DNA of 64,000 nucleotides from Parasedimentitalea marina (GTDB lineage Bacteria; Pseudomonadota; Alphaproteobacteria; Rhodobacterales; Rhodobacteraceae), in the NCBI RefSeq assembly GCF_004006175.1, contig NZ_CP033219.1:1860001-1924000 (forward strand). The letters are read 5' to 3'. Position numbers and translations under genes: made by a program. Of this stretch, positions 1 through 8,235 are shown one piece after another; the stretch's first letter is position 1, and each line of letters starts with the position of its first letter. Below the pieces are notes generated by a model. It was not told the DNA's origin, did not search any database, and saw nothing but the letters and a program-made list of their open reading frames with translations.

Positions 1-571
1 GCGGCGGTGGAGTATGGTTGCCGGGTTGCAGGTACAGTGGCAGGTCGGGGTAGCGGGCAGCGACGTTGCGCGCCCAGTCATAGTCAGCCTCGTCAAAGAT
101 CACGATTTTCATCACCGTTTCAGCCTGCTTGGCCTGGTTGATACAATCGTCGAACTTGGCCCAATCCACTGTTTCCCCTGAGGATGGGGGCTTGGGGCTT
201 AGGATCAACGTGGACAGATCACTGAACCAGCTTTGTGCAACTGAACCCTGGGTTTCCATGACAAAACGATATCCTTTGGCATGGCCTAGGGCGATCAGGG
301 GCGAGAAGTCCTGAATGGCCGGATTGCCGCCGGATAGGGAAACGGCTAGGGGCACGCCCCCAGACAGATGCTCGACCTCAGCAAAGATGTCCGCCGCGCT
401 CATCATTTTCCAGTCGTGGCGGAATTTGCTGTCCACCGCATGCAGGCTGTCACACCACGAGCAGCGATAGTCACATCCACCCGCCCGCACAAAGACGGTA
501 GGAACCCCGATCACGGCGCCTTCACCCTGTATGGTTGGGCCAAAAATCTCAGCGATACGTAAGCGGTTCAT
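1..571 (-). CDS. queE: 7-carboxy-7-deazaguanine synthase QueE (partial, C-terminus off the window)
   Basis: Radical SAM enzyme that turns 6-carboxytetrahydropterin into 7-carboxy-7-deazaguanine, on the pathway to queuosine in tRNA. About 190 codons are visible before the window edge. The start is ATG at 571 and the first residues read [20 protein letters not shown]-x3-C-x2-C cluster motif (Cys33, Cys37, Cys40) sits in [12 protein letters not shown], as expected for 4Fe-4S binding, and a SLSGGNPA stretch resembles the glycine-rich SAM-binding part. The ATG overlaps the queD stop as ATGA, so translation is probably coupled in a queC-queD-queE operon. No stop is visible because the gene runs off the left edge. 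Confidence 0.93.
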   Translation of the reverse strand, partial: MNRLRIAEIFGPTIQGEGAVIGVPTVFVRAGGCDYRCSWCDSLHAVDSKFRHDWKMMSAADIFAEVEHLSGGVPLAVSLSGGNPAIQDFSPLIALGHAKGYRFVMETQGSVAQSWFSDLSTLILSPKPPSSGETVDWAKFDDCINQAKQAETVMKIVIFDEADYDWARNVAARYPDLPLYLQPGNHTPPP

Positions 572-924
572 GGTCGATACTCAGCCCAGGTTTTGGGGGT
601 CTCGCTGATCCGCACGGCGCTGGTTTGGGGCCAGCGCGCCTGACAGAATTCATAGATTTTCTTGGCCAGAAATTCCGAGGTGACCATATCGTGATCGAAG
701 GCCTCGTTCAGATGGCGGTGATCCAATTCATCGTCGATCCAGGACTTGAGCGGCGTTAGCTCGCGATAATCGAGGACAAAGCCATTCTGGTCCAACTCAT
801 TAGCGGCCAACTCTACTTCAGCGATGTAATTGTGCCCATGCATGCGGGAACAGGGGTGATCGCTGGGCAGGGCGCAAAGCTGGTGACTGGCGGAAAAGTG
901 GAACTCTTTGGTGATCCGATACAT
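568..924 (-). CDS. queD: 6-carboxytetrahydropterin synthase QueD
   Basis: Zinc enzyme converting 7,8-dihydroneopterin triphosphate to 6-carboxy-5,6,7,8-tetrahydropterin in queuosine synthesis. The 118-residue product is the usual size. The zinc ligands are visible as His14 (FSASHQL) and His29 and His31 (MHGHNY), with the likely catalytic Cys25 just before them. A longer in-frame reading up to 1071 exists, but it would overlap queC deeply and adds no family sequence, so [10 protein letters not shown] at 924 is taken as the start. The ATG overlaps the queC stop by one base and the stop overlaps the queE ATG, so all three genes look co-translated. Confidence 0.95.
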   Translation of the reverse strand: MYRITKEFHFSASHQLCALPSDHPCSRMHGHNYIAEVELAANELDQNGFVLDYRELTPLKSWIDDELDHRHLNEAFDHDMVTSEFLAKKIYEFCQARWPQTSAVRISETPKTWAEYRP

Positions 925-1616
925 CAGGCGTTCTCCAGTACAGATTTCCAATAGTCGGGATCTGCATATACGGTGGGATCTGTGACCCCAGCCAGATGGA
1001 AGGCCTCGCGCCGTTCCACGCAGGTGCCGCAACGTCCACAGTGTTGTTCGCCACCTTTGTAGCAGGACCAAGTATCTGCAAACGGGGTGTCGTGCTTGGC
1101 ACCTTCGGTTACGATGGCCGACTTGGGAACATGCACAAATGGCGTATAAAGTTTCACATCAGCATAACCATCCAGCGCTTTGGCCTGCATGGCTTCAAAC
1201 GCTTCGGTGAAGTCGGGGCGGCAATCGGGATAGATAAAGTGATCTCCTCCGTGCACCGCAGTGGCAACTGCATCAGCCTGTTTGGCCGCAGCCACGCCAA
1301 AGGCAATGGCCAGCATGATGGCATTGCGGTTGGGAACCACCGTGACCTTCATGGTTTCTTCGGCATAGTGCCCATCTGGCACGTCGACATCATCTGTTAG
1401 GGCGGAGCCGGACAGATGGGCGCCGATATGGCGCATGTCGATCAGGTCAAAGGGGACACCAAGCCGTTTAGCACAGCGTGCGGCAAAGTCGGTTTCTTTG
1501 CTGTGGCGTTGGCCATAATCAAAGGAAATCAGGCCTATCAATTCGTGTTCTGCCGCAACTTTGTGCGCCAGAGAAACCGAATCGAGTCCGCCTGAGCAGA
1601 TAACGATTGTCTTCAT
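924..1616 (-). CDS. queC: 7-cyano-7-deazaguanine synthase QueC
   Basis: ATP-dependent ligase that makes preQ0 from 7-carboxy-7-deazaguanine and ammonia. The PP-loop motif SGGLDS lies at residues 8-13, and a four-cysteine zinc site lies near residues 184-198 (SCYKGG then HCGRCGTC). The product of 230 residues matches the family. The ATG at 1616 begins MKTIVICSGG; an ATG four codons upstream at 1628 (MDLKMKT) is equally possible, and neither has a strong ribosome binding site. It is the first gene of the visible queCDE operon. I looked for a preQ1 riboswitch in the leader and saw none that I could support. Confidence 0.95.
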   Translation of the reverse strand: MKTIVICSGGLDSVSLAHKVAAEHELIGLISFDYGQRHSKETDFAARCAKRLGVPFDLIDMRHIGAHLSGSALTDDVDVPDGHYAEETMKVTVVPNRNAIMLAIAFGVAAAKQADAVATAVHGGDHFIYPDCRPDFTEAFEAMQAKALDGYADVKLYTPFVHVPKSAIVTEGAKHDTPFADTWSCYKGGEQHCGRCGTCVERREAFHLAGVTDPTVYADPDYWKSVLENA

Positions 1617-2248
1617 TTTCAGGTCCATGTTTTGTTTGCCGGGTTGGCTACGACCGGCGCTCACATTGTGTGAACGCCGCGTGTCTAGCAGAAACATTTG
1701 GCAAGGTAAAACGAACTGTTTGTCGGGTGACTGAATTGTTCAAACGTCCGATCTTTGGTGCCTGCTCTGCAAACATCATCAGTGCGGGGGCGGATGGGGA
1801 AGGTGTCTCAGCGCACTTGCTCTTGTCGCGAAGACCCGAAAACCACCCGGTTTAACTGCGTGTCTGTTGTGGCGAGACGACGGAGAAGACGTAAGTAGCG
1901 GGCTGGCCTTGGCCATTCGACTCAACCCGCTCCTGCGGCAGTAATGCGTGGAGAACGGACTGTGCAAAGTCGGGATCACTATATGCTGAGCTGGGTACGG
2001 TCGGCCCTTTTTTGACTCTAATTGACGTTGCAACGAATGACCGCTTCACCCACAAGCGGACTTTTTTGTTGCTACAAGAGCGGGATTTGCATCTTTCCTT
2101 GCGATGACCTTCATGGGTCGACCTTCAGAACAATTTTGACACGGCTGCCGGCTGAAAAATTCGCTGTAACCCAGTGACAAATTGAGCCGCAAACGAATGA
2201 ATGGGCAATACGACCAAATGCCCAACTAATCCCCAACCAGCACCGCGC
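1617..2248. other. Intergenic region, no supported gene
   Basis: About 630 bases between the queC start and the last gene of the spike locus. Short open frames occur on both strands (for example 1852-2055 minus and 1607-1855 plus), but none has a convincing start, ribosome site or recognisable motif. The promoter for queC should lie near 1630-1750. The stretch around 2020-2065 has a pair of related words (gaccgcttcaccc and acaagcggac) followed by a T-run, which may act as a weak transcription stop. It could hold decayed coding sequence, but I cannot name it. Confidence 0.4.
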
Positions 2249-2728
2249 TTAGGCGATGCCCTTTTGCCGGGTATCCACCTCGGACAGGTCGACTAACGAC
2301 ACATCGGACACTGCAACGCCGGGCACTTTGTCATTGATGATGCTATCGGTGCCGATGCCGGTCCAGTCCAGCAATAACAGCTCCCAGAGATGCCAGCCGC
2401 TGGCGTCTTTCTTGCGGATCAGCGGTTCACCGATGCGCAGGTTGCAATTGTAGCGTGGGTCCAGCAGGGCGGGGGTTATCACCGCGCCGTCCATGTCGGT
2501 GACGGCGGGTGTCAGTACCACAGTCACGTCAAAGAAATTGGCCCCTCGGACAGCTTCAGGTGTTGCGGTTTCTGGATGGATCACCATCAGGTTTTTAGCC
2601 AGCGCCACGGCCTCTAGTACGGCCCGGCTGGGCGCATGCAGGGCGAAATCGACGCAGAGCACTTCGTCTGTATCAGGTTCGGTGGTCACATCCGCATAGA
2701 CCTCGATGCCGTTGATGGAATAGCTCAT
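2249..2728 (-). CDS. Hypothetical protein, third gene of the spike locus
   Basis: A 159-residue acidic protein with no signal peptide or membrane segment and no motif I recognise. It is rich in Val, Asp, Thr and Leu with alternating hydrophobic stretches, suggesting a beta-rich fold. Its ATG overlaps the stop of the upstream fibre gene (ATGA at 2725-2728), so it is almost certainly co-translated with the two spike genes and probably takes part in building, decorating or attaching the spike. Phrases such as ALLDPRYNCNLRIGEPLIRKK give no family identity. The coding call is strong from the overlap and compact operon; the function is inferred from position only. Confidence 0.75.
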   Translation of the reverse strand: MSYSINGIEVYADVTTEPDTDEVLCVDFALHAPSRAVLEAVALAKNLMVIHPETATPEAVRGANFFDVTVVLTPAVTDMDGAVITPALLDPRYNCNLRIGEPLIRKKDASGWHLWELLLLDWTGIGTDSIINDKVPGVAVSDVSLVDLSEVDTRQKGIA

Positions 2729-4434
2729 TTGCTCAACCCCTCGATCAGTCTATCGCCGGAGGCGCCAAGGATCAGGCCGAACCGGGCCAGAGTGACGATG
2801 CCGGTAGGTGCAAACTGGATGGGACTGCCAGCCAAATCGGGCAGATTCGGGGTCAAAACGGCGACCCGCAGCGTGCCGTCATGAGACAGGTTCACCCCAG
2901 CGTTGCTGTGGTAAGCCGCCCAGGAAAATGGGACATTTGCCCCCGGCAGAGACTGAGCATCAGCTTGCTGGACGGCGGTTTGAACGTCATTCGTTTTCTG
3001 CACCGCATAGAACTTACCAGAGGCGCTTCCGCTGGTGCTCAACCGCCATTCGATGAAATTGCTGCCGCTTTCTGTCCAGGATAGCGGCACCACAGTCGAG
3101 AAGGCATCCTCGTCCACATAGGTCATCGATCCCGCCATAAAGAGGGTCAGGTCCTGGATCTCTGCGCTATCTAGTATGCGCGTCGGCATGGCGACTTTGC
3201 GCAACCGGATATTGGTAAAGGTGGCGGTCAGCGCCGCGTCACAATGCAGCGCAAAACTATCGTCAACAGTATCGGCAACGGCCAGCAAAGCATAAGACCC
3301 ATTGTCGCCCGGCGTGGTCACTGCTTGGTTGGTGCCAATATCGCCCAGCCTGAGGGCGACAAATCCAGCATCGTCCGAGTCTGTGATGTCATATTCAACC
3401 AGATAGGTTGCCCCGGCTTCAACACCCTGGCCGGTCTGTTTGGCGTTGCTGGTGCTGCCCGCCGCGTGGGTTAGATCGCCTGCCGTGTCGGTCCAGTTGC
3501 TGCCCAGGGTCCAGGCGCCGTCCTGTACCAGGTTCGGCGCGCGGTTGTGTCTTACCAACAGTTTAGCGAGGGTCAGGGGTGAGAGTTCCAGACTGTCCCT
3601 GGCGCGCGCCAGCGGGGTGCCCGTGGTCTTGATATAGCTCGACCCACCGGGGATATGGCCCGGTTCGGACATCACAGCCGTGACCACCTGGGTGCCGGTA
3701 TGGGCGCCGCCGTCACTGCCACTCATGTCAAAATAGCTGGGAAAAATCTCAAGCGAGGTGGCGGTAAAAGTGGTGCTGTCATAGGCATACCAGGCAATCC
3801 AGTGGTCGCCCTGATCCACCACACCCTCGGCGATTTTGCCATCCGCATCCCATTTCGAGGTGACAACTCCGGTTTGCGCATTGAACGACATCCCGGCATA
3901 TTTGGAGCCGCCGTCATTCCAGGTGGTGCGACAGGCAAACAACGCGGTCGGGGCTACGGCCTTGCGCACCTTGACGCTGACGGTGTTTATCCCGGTGACC
4001 GGGTTCATTGGGACCGCTATGTTTCGGTAAGTGACGGCGTCACTGTCGACGATCTCCCAGGCGGGCAACCCGGCGATTGTCCCTGATGCGGTCAGGCTGC
4101 TGAGCGCTGAAGTATCCCAGTTCGACAGGTCCTCGGACCAGTTGATATCATTCTGTCCCGCCGGTTCCTGCAGCAGCCCCACAGGCATCCACTGACCCAG
4201 CCCGGCGTCATAGGCATGATGGCCGCTGCGCGGTTCATTGATGGCTGCCGTCATCACATGACCCAGCGCATTGACATAGGTCCGGTTTCCCGCTGCGGCA
4301 AAGTCGAACAGATCCAGCAGGCCAGGCCCCGGGGCACCACGATAGCGATCGCGGATGAAATCCGCCAAGATCTGGGCCTCAGGGCGGATGGTTTGCCCGC
4401 CCTGCGTCAGGCCAAGTCCCAGCCCGATCCTCAT
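2725..4434 (-). CDS. GTA/phage-like spike or tail fibre protein (GhsB-like)
   Basis: A 569-residue structural protein. The N-terminal 100 residues include DFIRDRYRGAPG and a GLLQEPAGQNDINWSEDLSNW block, which resembles the 'LLEPAxTNLLxxSedfsnW' signature of many phage tail and receptor-binding proteins that precedes carbohydrate-binding-like beta domains. The rest is rich in Thr, Ser, Gly and Asp and fits jelly-roll modules. ATG at 4434 overlaps the TAA of the upstream spike base gene by one base, and a GTG further up at 4443 is less likely. In the R. capsulatus GTA the base gene (rcc01079) is followed by the fibre gene (rcc01080), which is needed for binding the capsule. By position this is the fibre, but the sequence may have diverged too far to call it a direct orthologue. 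Confidence 0.78.
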   Translation of the reverse strand: MRIGLGLGLTQGGQTIRPEAQILADFIRDRYRGAPGPGLLDLFDFAAAGNRTYVNALGHVMTAAINEPRSGHHAYDAGLGQWMPVGLLQEPAGQNDINWSEDLSNWDTSALSSLTASGTIAGLPAWEIVDSDAVTYRNIAVPMNPVTGINTVSVKVRKAVAPTALFACRTTWNDGGSKYAGMSFNAQTGVVTSKWDADGKIAEGVVDQGDHWIAWYAYDSTTFTATSLEIFPSYFDMSGSDGGAHTGTQVVTAVMSEPGHIPGGSSYIKTTGTPLARARDSLELSPLTLAKLLVRHNRAPNLVQDGAWTLGSNWTDTAGDLTHAAGSTSNAKQTGQGVEAGATYLVEYDITDSDDAGFVALRLGDIGTNQAVTTPGDNGSYALLAVADTVDDSFALHCDAALTATFTNIRLRKVAMPTRILDSAEIQDLTLFMAGSMTYVDEDAFSTVVPLSWTESGSNFIEWRLSTSGSASGKFYAVQKTNDVQTAVQQADAQSLPGANVPFSWAAYHSNAGVNLSHDGTLRVAVLTPNLPDLAGSPIQFAPTGIVTLARFGLILGASGDRLIEGLSK

Positions 4435-4691
4435 TACACCCACCCGTAAACGGTTGCCGTGGTGCCGGTTGCCTCGACACCAATGCCCGAGAAGTTCAGC
4501 TGCTGGCCAGCAACAACCGTATAGGCCAGCACGGTGTCATTGCTGTCGCGCAGCATCACAATGCCATCCATTTCCACGTACAACACTCGCGGTCTTTCGG
4601 GCAGATCCACGCCATCGGCAGGGACAATGAGAAAATGTTCCGTCGCCGGGCTGGTTAAGTCCCGGAGGTGCGTCTTAAATCTGTCCAACAT
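4434..4691 (-). CDS. Spike base protein, RCAP_Rcc01079 family (GhsA-like)
   Basis: An 85-residue protein with the pattern of the family: an N-terminal FKTHLRDLTSPATEHF segment, then PADGVDLPERPRVLYVE, and a C-terminal GVEATGTTATVYGWV. In R. capsulatus the homologue forms the base of head spikes on gene transfer agent particles. It is the first gene of a three-gene overlapping set (base, fibre, unknown). AGGAGA lies about eight bases before the ATG on the minus strand. The main GTA capsid cluster is not in this window, which fits the known scattering of GTA genes over several loci. Recognition is by memory of the family pattern, not by a search. Confidence 0.85.
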   Translation of the reverse strand: MLDRFKTHLRDLTSPATEHFLIVPADGVDLPERPRVLYVEMDGIVMLRDSNDTVLAYTVVAGQQLNFSGIGVEATGTTATVYGWV

Positions 4692-5214
4692 CTGAGGATC
4701 TCCTGTTGTTGGTGAAAGGGAGGAATTGAGGGGCAGGGGGCGTCACGGGACCCGTTTTGCACAGCCATTTTGGACGCCTGTCATGCATTTGACCGTGACA
4801 AGCCGCATTGTCTTAGTCACCTTGGTCAGCCGACCCCCATTTGCCTTGAATATTTCGCGCACAGATTTTCCTTCTTCGACATTTGGATTCCGGAGTAATG
4901 TTGCTTGCGAATGATCGTTGCCGTCATAATATCCGAAGTCACCGATACCTGTTTTTGCGAACCAAGCCAGCGCCCCTCTGTCAGTCTGGACCCGCGGGCC
5001 TGAACGATTGCCTGCAGGGGCCTTACCCATCGGCCACCCAGCGCACCGGCACTTCGAATGACATGCTTTTCGGCGATTATTGTTAAGAAAGAGAGCCCTG
5101 ACCGTTCTCAGCTAAGGCAACGGCTTGTCTGTTCGGTGGGCATTTGGACGGGCCAATGCCTATTCAGATGCGGATTTCGGACTTGGCGAGGCTTACACCG
5201 CCGATCTCAGTGCG
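4692..5214. other. Intergenic region with a doubtful minus-strand ORF (4743-5030)
   Basis: About 520 bases between the spike base gene and the LysR gene. It must hold the spike operon promoter. A 95-codon minus-strand frame (4743-5030) reads with plausible composition in its middle (a WFAKTGIGDFGYYDGND stretch, then a Lys/Arg-rich part), but it has no recognised family, no clear ribosome site and a poor C-terminus. It may be a real small gene, a decayed gene or chance. Nothing else is supported here. Confidence 0.3.
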
Positions 5215-6117
5215 CTATTTGCGCCCCCCGGCTGCGTTCTGAACCAATTCGTCGACGAGGGCACGTCCTGCGCCCGGTAATGCTGCCAGGGACCGGACCA
5301 GCACATAGCGTTCTCGCAGGGCCCAGCTGTCGTCGATGCTAACCAGTGCGATCCGCATTGTTTTGGTGTGTCTGCGGGCGGCGGATTCCGGTATGATGCC
5401 AATGCCGACCCCGGCCTCTATCATCCGACACATCGCCTCGAAACTCCGCAGTTTGACGCGCAGGGCCCGGTCATAACCATTCTTCTCCATCAACCCCCGC
5501 AGGAAAGCCAAAAGCGTGCTGCCGTCGTGCAAGCCTATATGCTCAAATGCTAAAGTGTCAGCAAAGCCCACGGATTTTCGCTCGGCCAAGGCATGTTTTT
5601 CTGGAACGGCCAGCAGTAAACGATCGGTTGAGAACCGGATCGCCTCTAGTCCGGTCTGATCGACATCGCCGGACACAATGCCCAAATCCGCAGTGCCGTC
5701 GCGGATTGCGCGGACAATGTCTTGTGTCAGTCTTTCCTGAATATCGATGGTGACCCCAGGCCGGGAGGCCAGAAATTTAGCCAGCACCTCGGGCATGAAT
5801 TCAGTGATGGCGGTGGTATTGGCAAAGATGCGGACATGGCCGGACGTGTCACTATCGGATCCGGTAAAATCGTCGCGCAAATAGTCGATCTGGCGAAGTA
5901 TGATCCGGGCATGGCGCAAAAATGTCTCGCCCGATTGGGTCAGGCTGACACCTTTGTTGCCGCGATACAGCAATTGGGCCTCAAGACCGGCCTCAAGCGC
6001 GCGGATGCGGGCACTGGCTGCAGGGGCAGACAGGAAGGTCTGGGCCGCGCCCTGCGTCAGGTTTCCAGCCTCGGCGATGTGGACAAAGAGTCGAAGGTCG
6101 GTGAAGTCGAAATGCAT
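5215..6117 (-). CDS. LysR-family transcriptional regulator
   Basis: A 300-residue LysR-type regulator. A winged helix-turn-helix occupies about residues 6-65 (LRLFVHIAEAGNLTQGAA then RIRALEAGL), followed by a periplasmic-binding-protein-like effector domain to about residue 295. It is divergent from the hydratase, acyl-CoA dehydrogenase and CoA-transferase genes, with 109 bases between the starts, the usual arrangement for a LysR activator of the neighbouring operon. A GTTCA-N7-TGAAC dyad lies in that gap at 6131-6147. The inducer is probably a dicarboxylic acid or its CoA ester judging from the operon, but that is inference. Confidence 0.93.
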   Translation of the reverse strand: MHFDFTDLRLFVHIAEAGNLTQGAAQTFLSAPAASARIRALEAGLEAQLLYRGNKGVSLTQSGETFLRHARIILRQIDYLRDDFTGSDSDTSGHVRIFANTTAITEFMPEVLAKFLASRPGVTIDIQERLTQDIVRAIRDGTADLGIVSGDVDQTGLEAIRFSTDRLLLAVPEKHALAERKSVGFADTLAFEHIGLHDGSTLLAFLRGLMEKNGYDRALRVKLRSFEAMCRMIEAGVGIGIIPESAARRHTKTMRIALVSIDDSWALRERYVLVRSLAALPGAGRALVDELVQNAAGGRK

Positions 6118-6130
6118 ATGGGTCCCTTGC

Positions 6131-6147
6131 GTTCAGCTATGGTGAAC
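6131..6147. promoter_or_regulatory. Candidate LysR operator (GTTCA-N7-TGAAC)
   Basis: A perfect five-base inverted repeat with a seven-base spacer, containing the T-N11-A core typical of LysR regulators. It lies 14 bases in front of the lysR start and about 80 bases in front of the divergent hydratase gene, so it could serve both autoregulation and activation. Confidence 0.55.
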
Positions 6148-6226
6148 GTAGCCTTAGATGATGGTGAATTTCCAGAACGCAAAAAGATCGCCATACTAAA
6201 TCAACGTCTATGGGGGGATTGGAAAC

Positions 6227-7087
6227 GTGGCGATTGAGTTGAAGCACCTAGGCGATTGGATCGGGCGCAGCCAAACAATGAGCGAGACCATCGCGGCTTT
6301 TCCGTCGACCGCGCTGGCAGCGACACTGGATCGTGACGATCCCGCCTATACAGATGGAACCGCCTTGCCACCGCTGTGGCACTGGCTGCATTTTCTATCG
6401 ATCCACAAGCTCGAGGATTCGGGGTATGATGGTCACGCCGCGCTGGGTGGGTTTTTGCCACCGGTGCCACTGCCACGTCGGATGTGGGCCGGAAGCCGCC
6501 TGAAGTGGTTGGCGCCTATGCGGATTGGACGTGCCTTGCGCAAGGTTTCGACCGTTGTCTCGGTGGATCACAAGGCAGGGCGCAGTGGTAATTTGGTCTT
6601 TGTGAAGGTCCGTCATCAGTTGTTTGACGGCGATGTGCTGGGCATAGAGGAAGAGCATGACATCGTTTACCGTGCCAAGCCCGAGCCAGGTTCAGCCGCG
6701 CCTGCGCCATCGCAAGCCCCTGACTATAGTGTCTTTTCAAGAACCATTTCACCAGACCCTGTACTGCTGTTTCGTTATTCTGCCCTGACCTTTAACGGCC
6801 ATCGCATTCATTATGATAAGCCATTCTGCACCAGTTCCGATGGCTATCCCGGCCTTGTTGTGCACGGCCCGCTTTTGGCGACACTAATGCTGGATCTGTT
6901 GCGGCGCGAAAGGCCTCAGGCCGTCGTCACAGCATTTGATTTTCGCGCGTTAGCACCGGTGTTTGATACCCATGACTTTTCCGTCCACGGTCAGCCCGGC
7001 GACAATGGCACCGTAAAACTTTGGGTCCGCCGCCATGACGGTGCGCTGGCAATGACCGCAACTGCCTCCGTAAAGGATACTATATGA
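6227..7087 (+). CDS. MaoC/HTD2-like acyl-CoA hydratase (mesaconyl-C4-CoA or itaconyl-CoA hydratase type)
   Basis: A 286-residue protein of the FAS1-like/HTD2 dehydratase group. An N-terminal hot-dog-like part runs to about residue 150, and the C-terminal part carries the LTFNGHRIHYDKPF signature (about residues 187-200), which is characteristic of this group and carries likely catalytic Asp and His residues. Family members hydrate mesaconyl-C4-CoA, itaconyl-CoA or related branched enoyl-CoA esters. The GTG start at 6227 has a G-rich ribosome site upstream. Its stop overlaps the acyl-CoA dehydrogenase ATG (ATGA). With the CoA-transferase two genes on, the set fits activation and breakdown of a C5 dicarboxylic acid, but a citramalyl-CoA lyase is not present. 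Confidence 0.82.
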   Translation: MAIELKHLGDWIGRSQTMSETIAAFPSTALAATLDRDDPAYTDGTALPPLWHWLHFLSIHKLEDSGYDGHAALGGFLPPVPLPRRMWAGSRLKWLAPMRIGRALRKVSTVVSVDHKAGRSGNLVFVKVRHQLFDGDVLGIEEEHDIVYRAKPEPGSAAPAPSQAPDYSVFSRTISPDPVLLFRYSALTFNGHRIHYDKPFCTSSDGYPGLVVHGPLLATLMLDLLRRERPQAVVTAFDFRALAPVFDTHDFSVHGQPGDNGTVKLWVRRHDGALAMTATASVKDTI

Positions 7088-8235
7088 CCGACCCTCATCA
7101 GGACCTGCGCGATGCCTTGCGTGCTTTGTGTGCAGAATTTCCGCCGGAATACCATCGCAAGGTGGATGAGGACAAAGCCTATCCAGAGGGTTTTGTGGAC
7201 AAGCTGACCTCTGAGGGATGGATGGCGGCGCTGATCCCCGAGGAATATGGCGGTTCAGGGTTGGGACTGGTTGAGGCCTCGATCATCATGGAAGAGATCA
7301 ACCGGTCGGGTGGCAATGCCGGTGCCTGTCACGGTCAGATGTACAATATGAACACCCTGCTGCGGCACGGATCACAGGCCCAGAAACAGCGGTACCTGCC
7401 TAAAATTGCCAGTGGTGAACTGCGTTTGCAGTCGATGGCGGTGACCGAGCCGACGACGGGGACTGACACCACCAAGATCAAGACCACCGCCGTAAAGAAG
7501 GGCGACACATATGTCATCAACGGCCAGAAGGTCTGGATCAGCCGGGTGCAGCACTCGGACCTGATGATCCTGTTGGCCCGCACCACGCCGCTACCCGAAG
7601 TCACACGCAAATCCGAGGGGATGTCGATCTTTGTGGTCGATATCAAGGCGGCGATTGGCAACGGCATGGAGGTCAAGCCGATCTCAAATATGGTCAACCA
7701 CGAAACCAACGAGCTGTTCTTTGACAACCTTGAGATCCCGGTCGAAAATCTGATCGGCGAAGAGGGGCAGGGGTTTCGCTACATTCTGGACGGGTTGAAC
7801 GCCGAGCGCACCTTGATTGCGGCGGAATGCATCGGAGACGGGTTCTGGTTTCTCGACAAGGTCACCGCCTATGCCAAGGAACGCACGGTGTTTGGCCGAC
7901 CTATTGGCCAGAACCAGGGGGTACAGTTTCCCATCGCAGAGGCCAAAATTGAACTGGAGGCCGCCAACCTGATGCGCTGGGAGGCCTGTCGGCTGTTCGA
8001 TGCCCATGAACCCTGTGGCGAGCAGGCCAATATGGCCAAATACCTTGCGGCCAAGGCCAGTTGGGAAGCGGCAAATGCCTGTTTGCAATTCCACGGTGGG
8101 TTCGGATTTGCGACGGAATACGATGTGGAACGCAAGTTCCGCGAAACACGCCTGTATCAGGTGGCGCCGATTTCCACCAACCTGATCCTGTCTTATGTGG
8201 CCGAGCACGTGCTTGGCCTGCCGAGGTCATTTTAA
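7084..8235 (+). CDS. Acyl-CoA dehydrogenase family protein
   Basis: A 383-residue FAD enzyme that should oxidise an acyl-CoA at alpha-beta carbons. The order of domains is N-terminal helices (1-110), the middle beta domain (AVTEPTTGTDT near residues 119-129) and C-terminal helices with RTVFGRPIGQNQGVQFP. The C-terminal segment reads YQVAPISTNLIL where most relatives have YEGTSEIQ, so the usual catalytic glutamate is absent there; a Glu in GLNAERTLIAAE could substitute, as in isovaleryl-CoA dehydrogenases. The ATG overlaps the hydratase stop and its TAA overlaps the next ATG by one base, so the three genes are tightly coupled. The substrate is not clear. Confidence 0.92.
   Translation: MTDPHQDLRDALRALCAEFPPEYHRKVDEDKAYPEGFVDKLTSEGWMAALIPEEYGGSGLGLVEASIIMEEINRSGGNAGACHGQMYNMNTLLRHGSQAQKQRYLPKIASGELRLQSMAVTEPTTGTDTTKIKTTAVKKGDTYVINGQKVWISRVQHSDLMILLARTTPLPEVTRKSEGMSIFVVDIKAAIGNGMEVKPISNMVNHETNELFFDNLEIPVENLIGEEGQGFRYILDGLNAERTLIAAECIGDGFWFLDKVTAYAKERTVFGRPIGQNQGVQFPIAEAKIELEAANLMRWEACRLFDAHEPCGEQANMAKYLAAKASWEAANACLQFHGGFGFATEYDVERKFRETRLYQVAPISTNLILSYVAEHVLGLPRSF

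Noticed and set aside
1617..1760. Possible preQ1 riboswitch in front of queC
   Set aside because: I found no aptamer-like hairpin with the needed A-rich tail on the minus strand.
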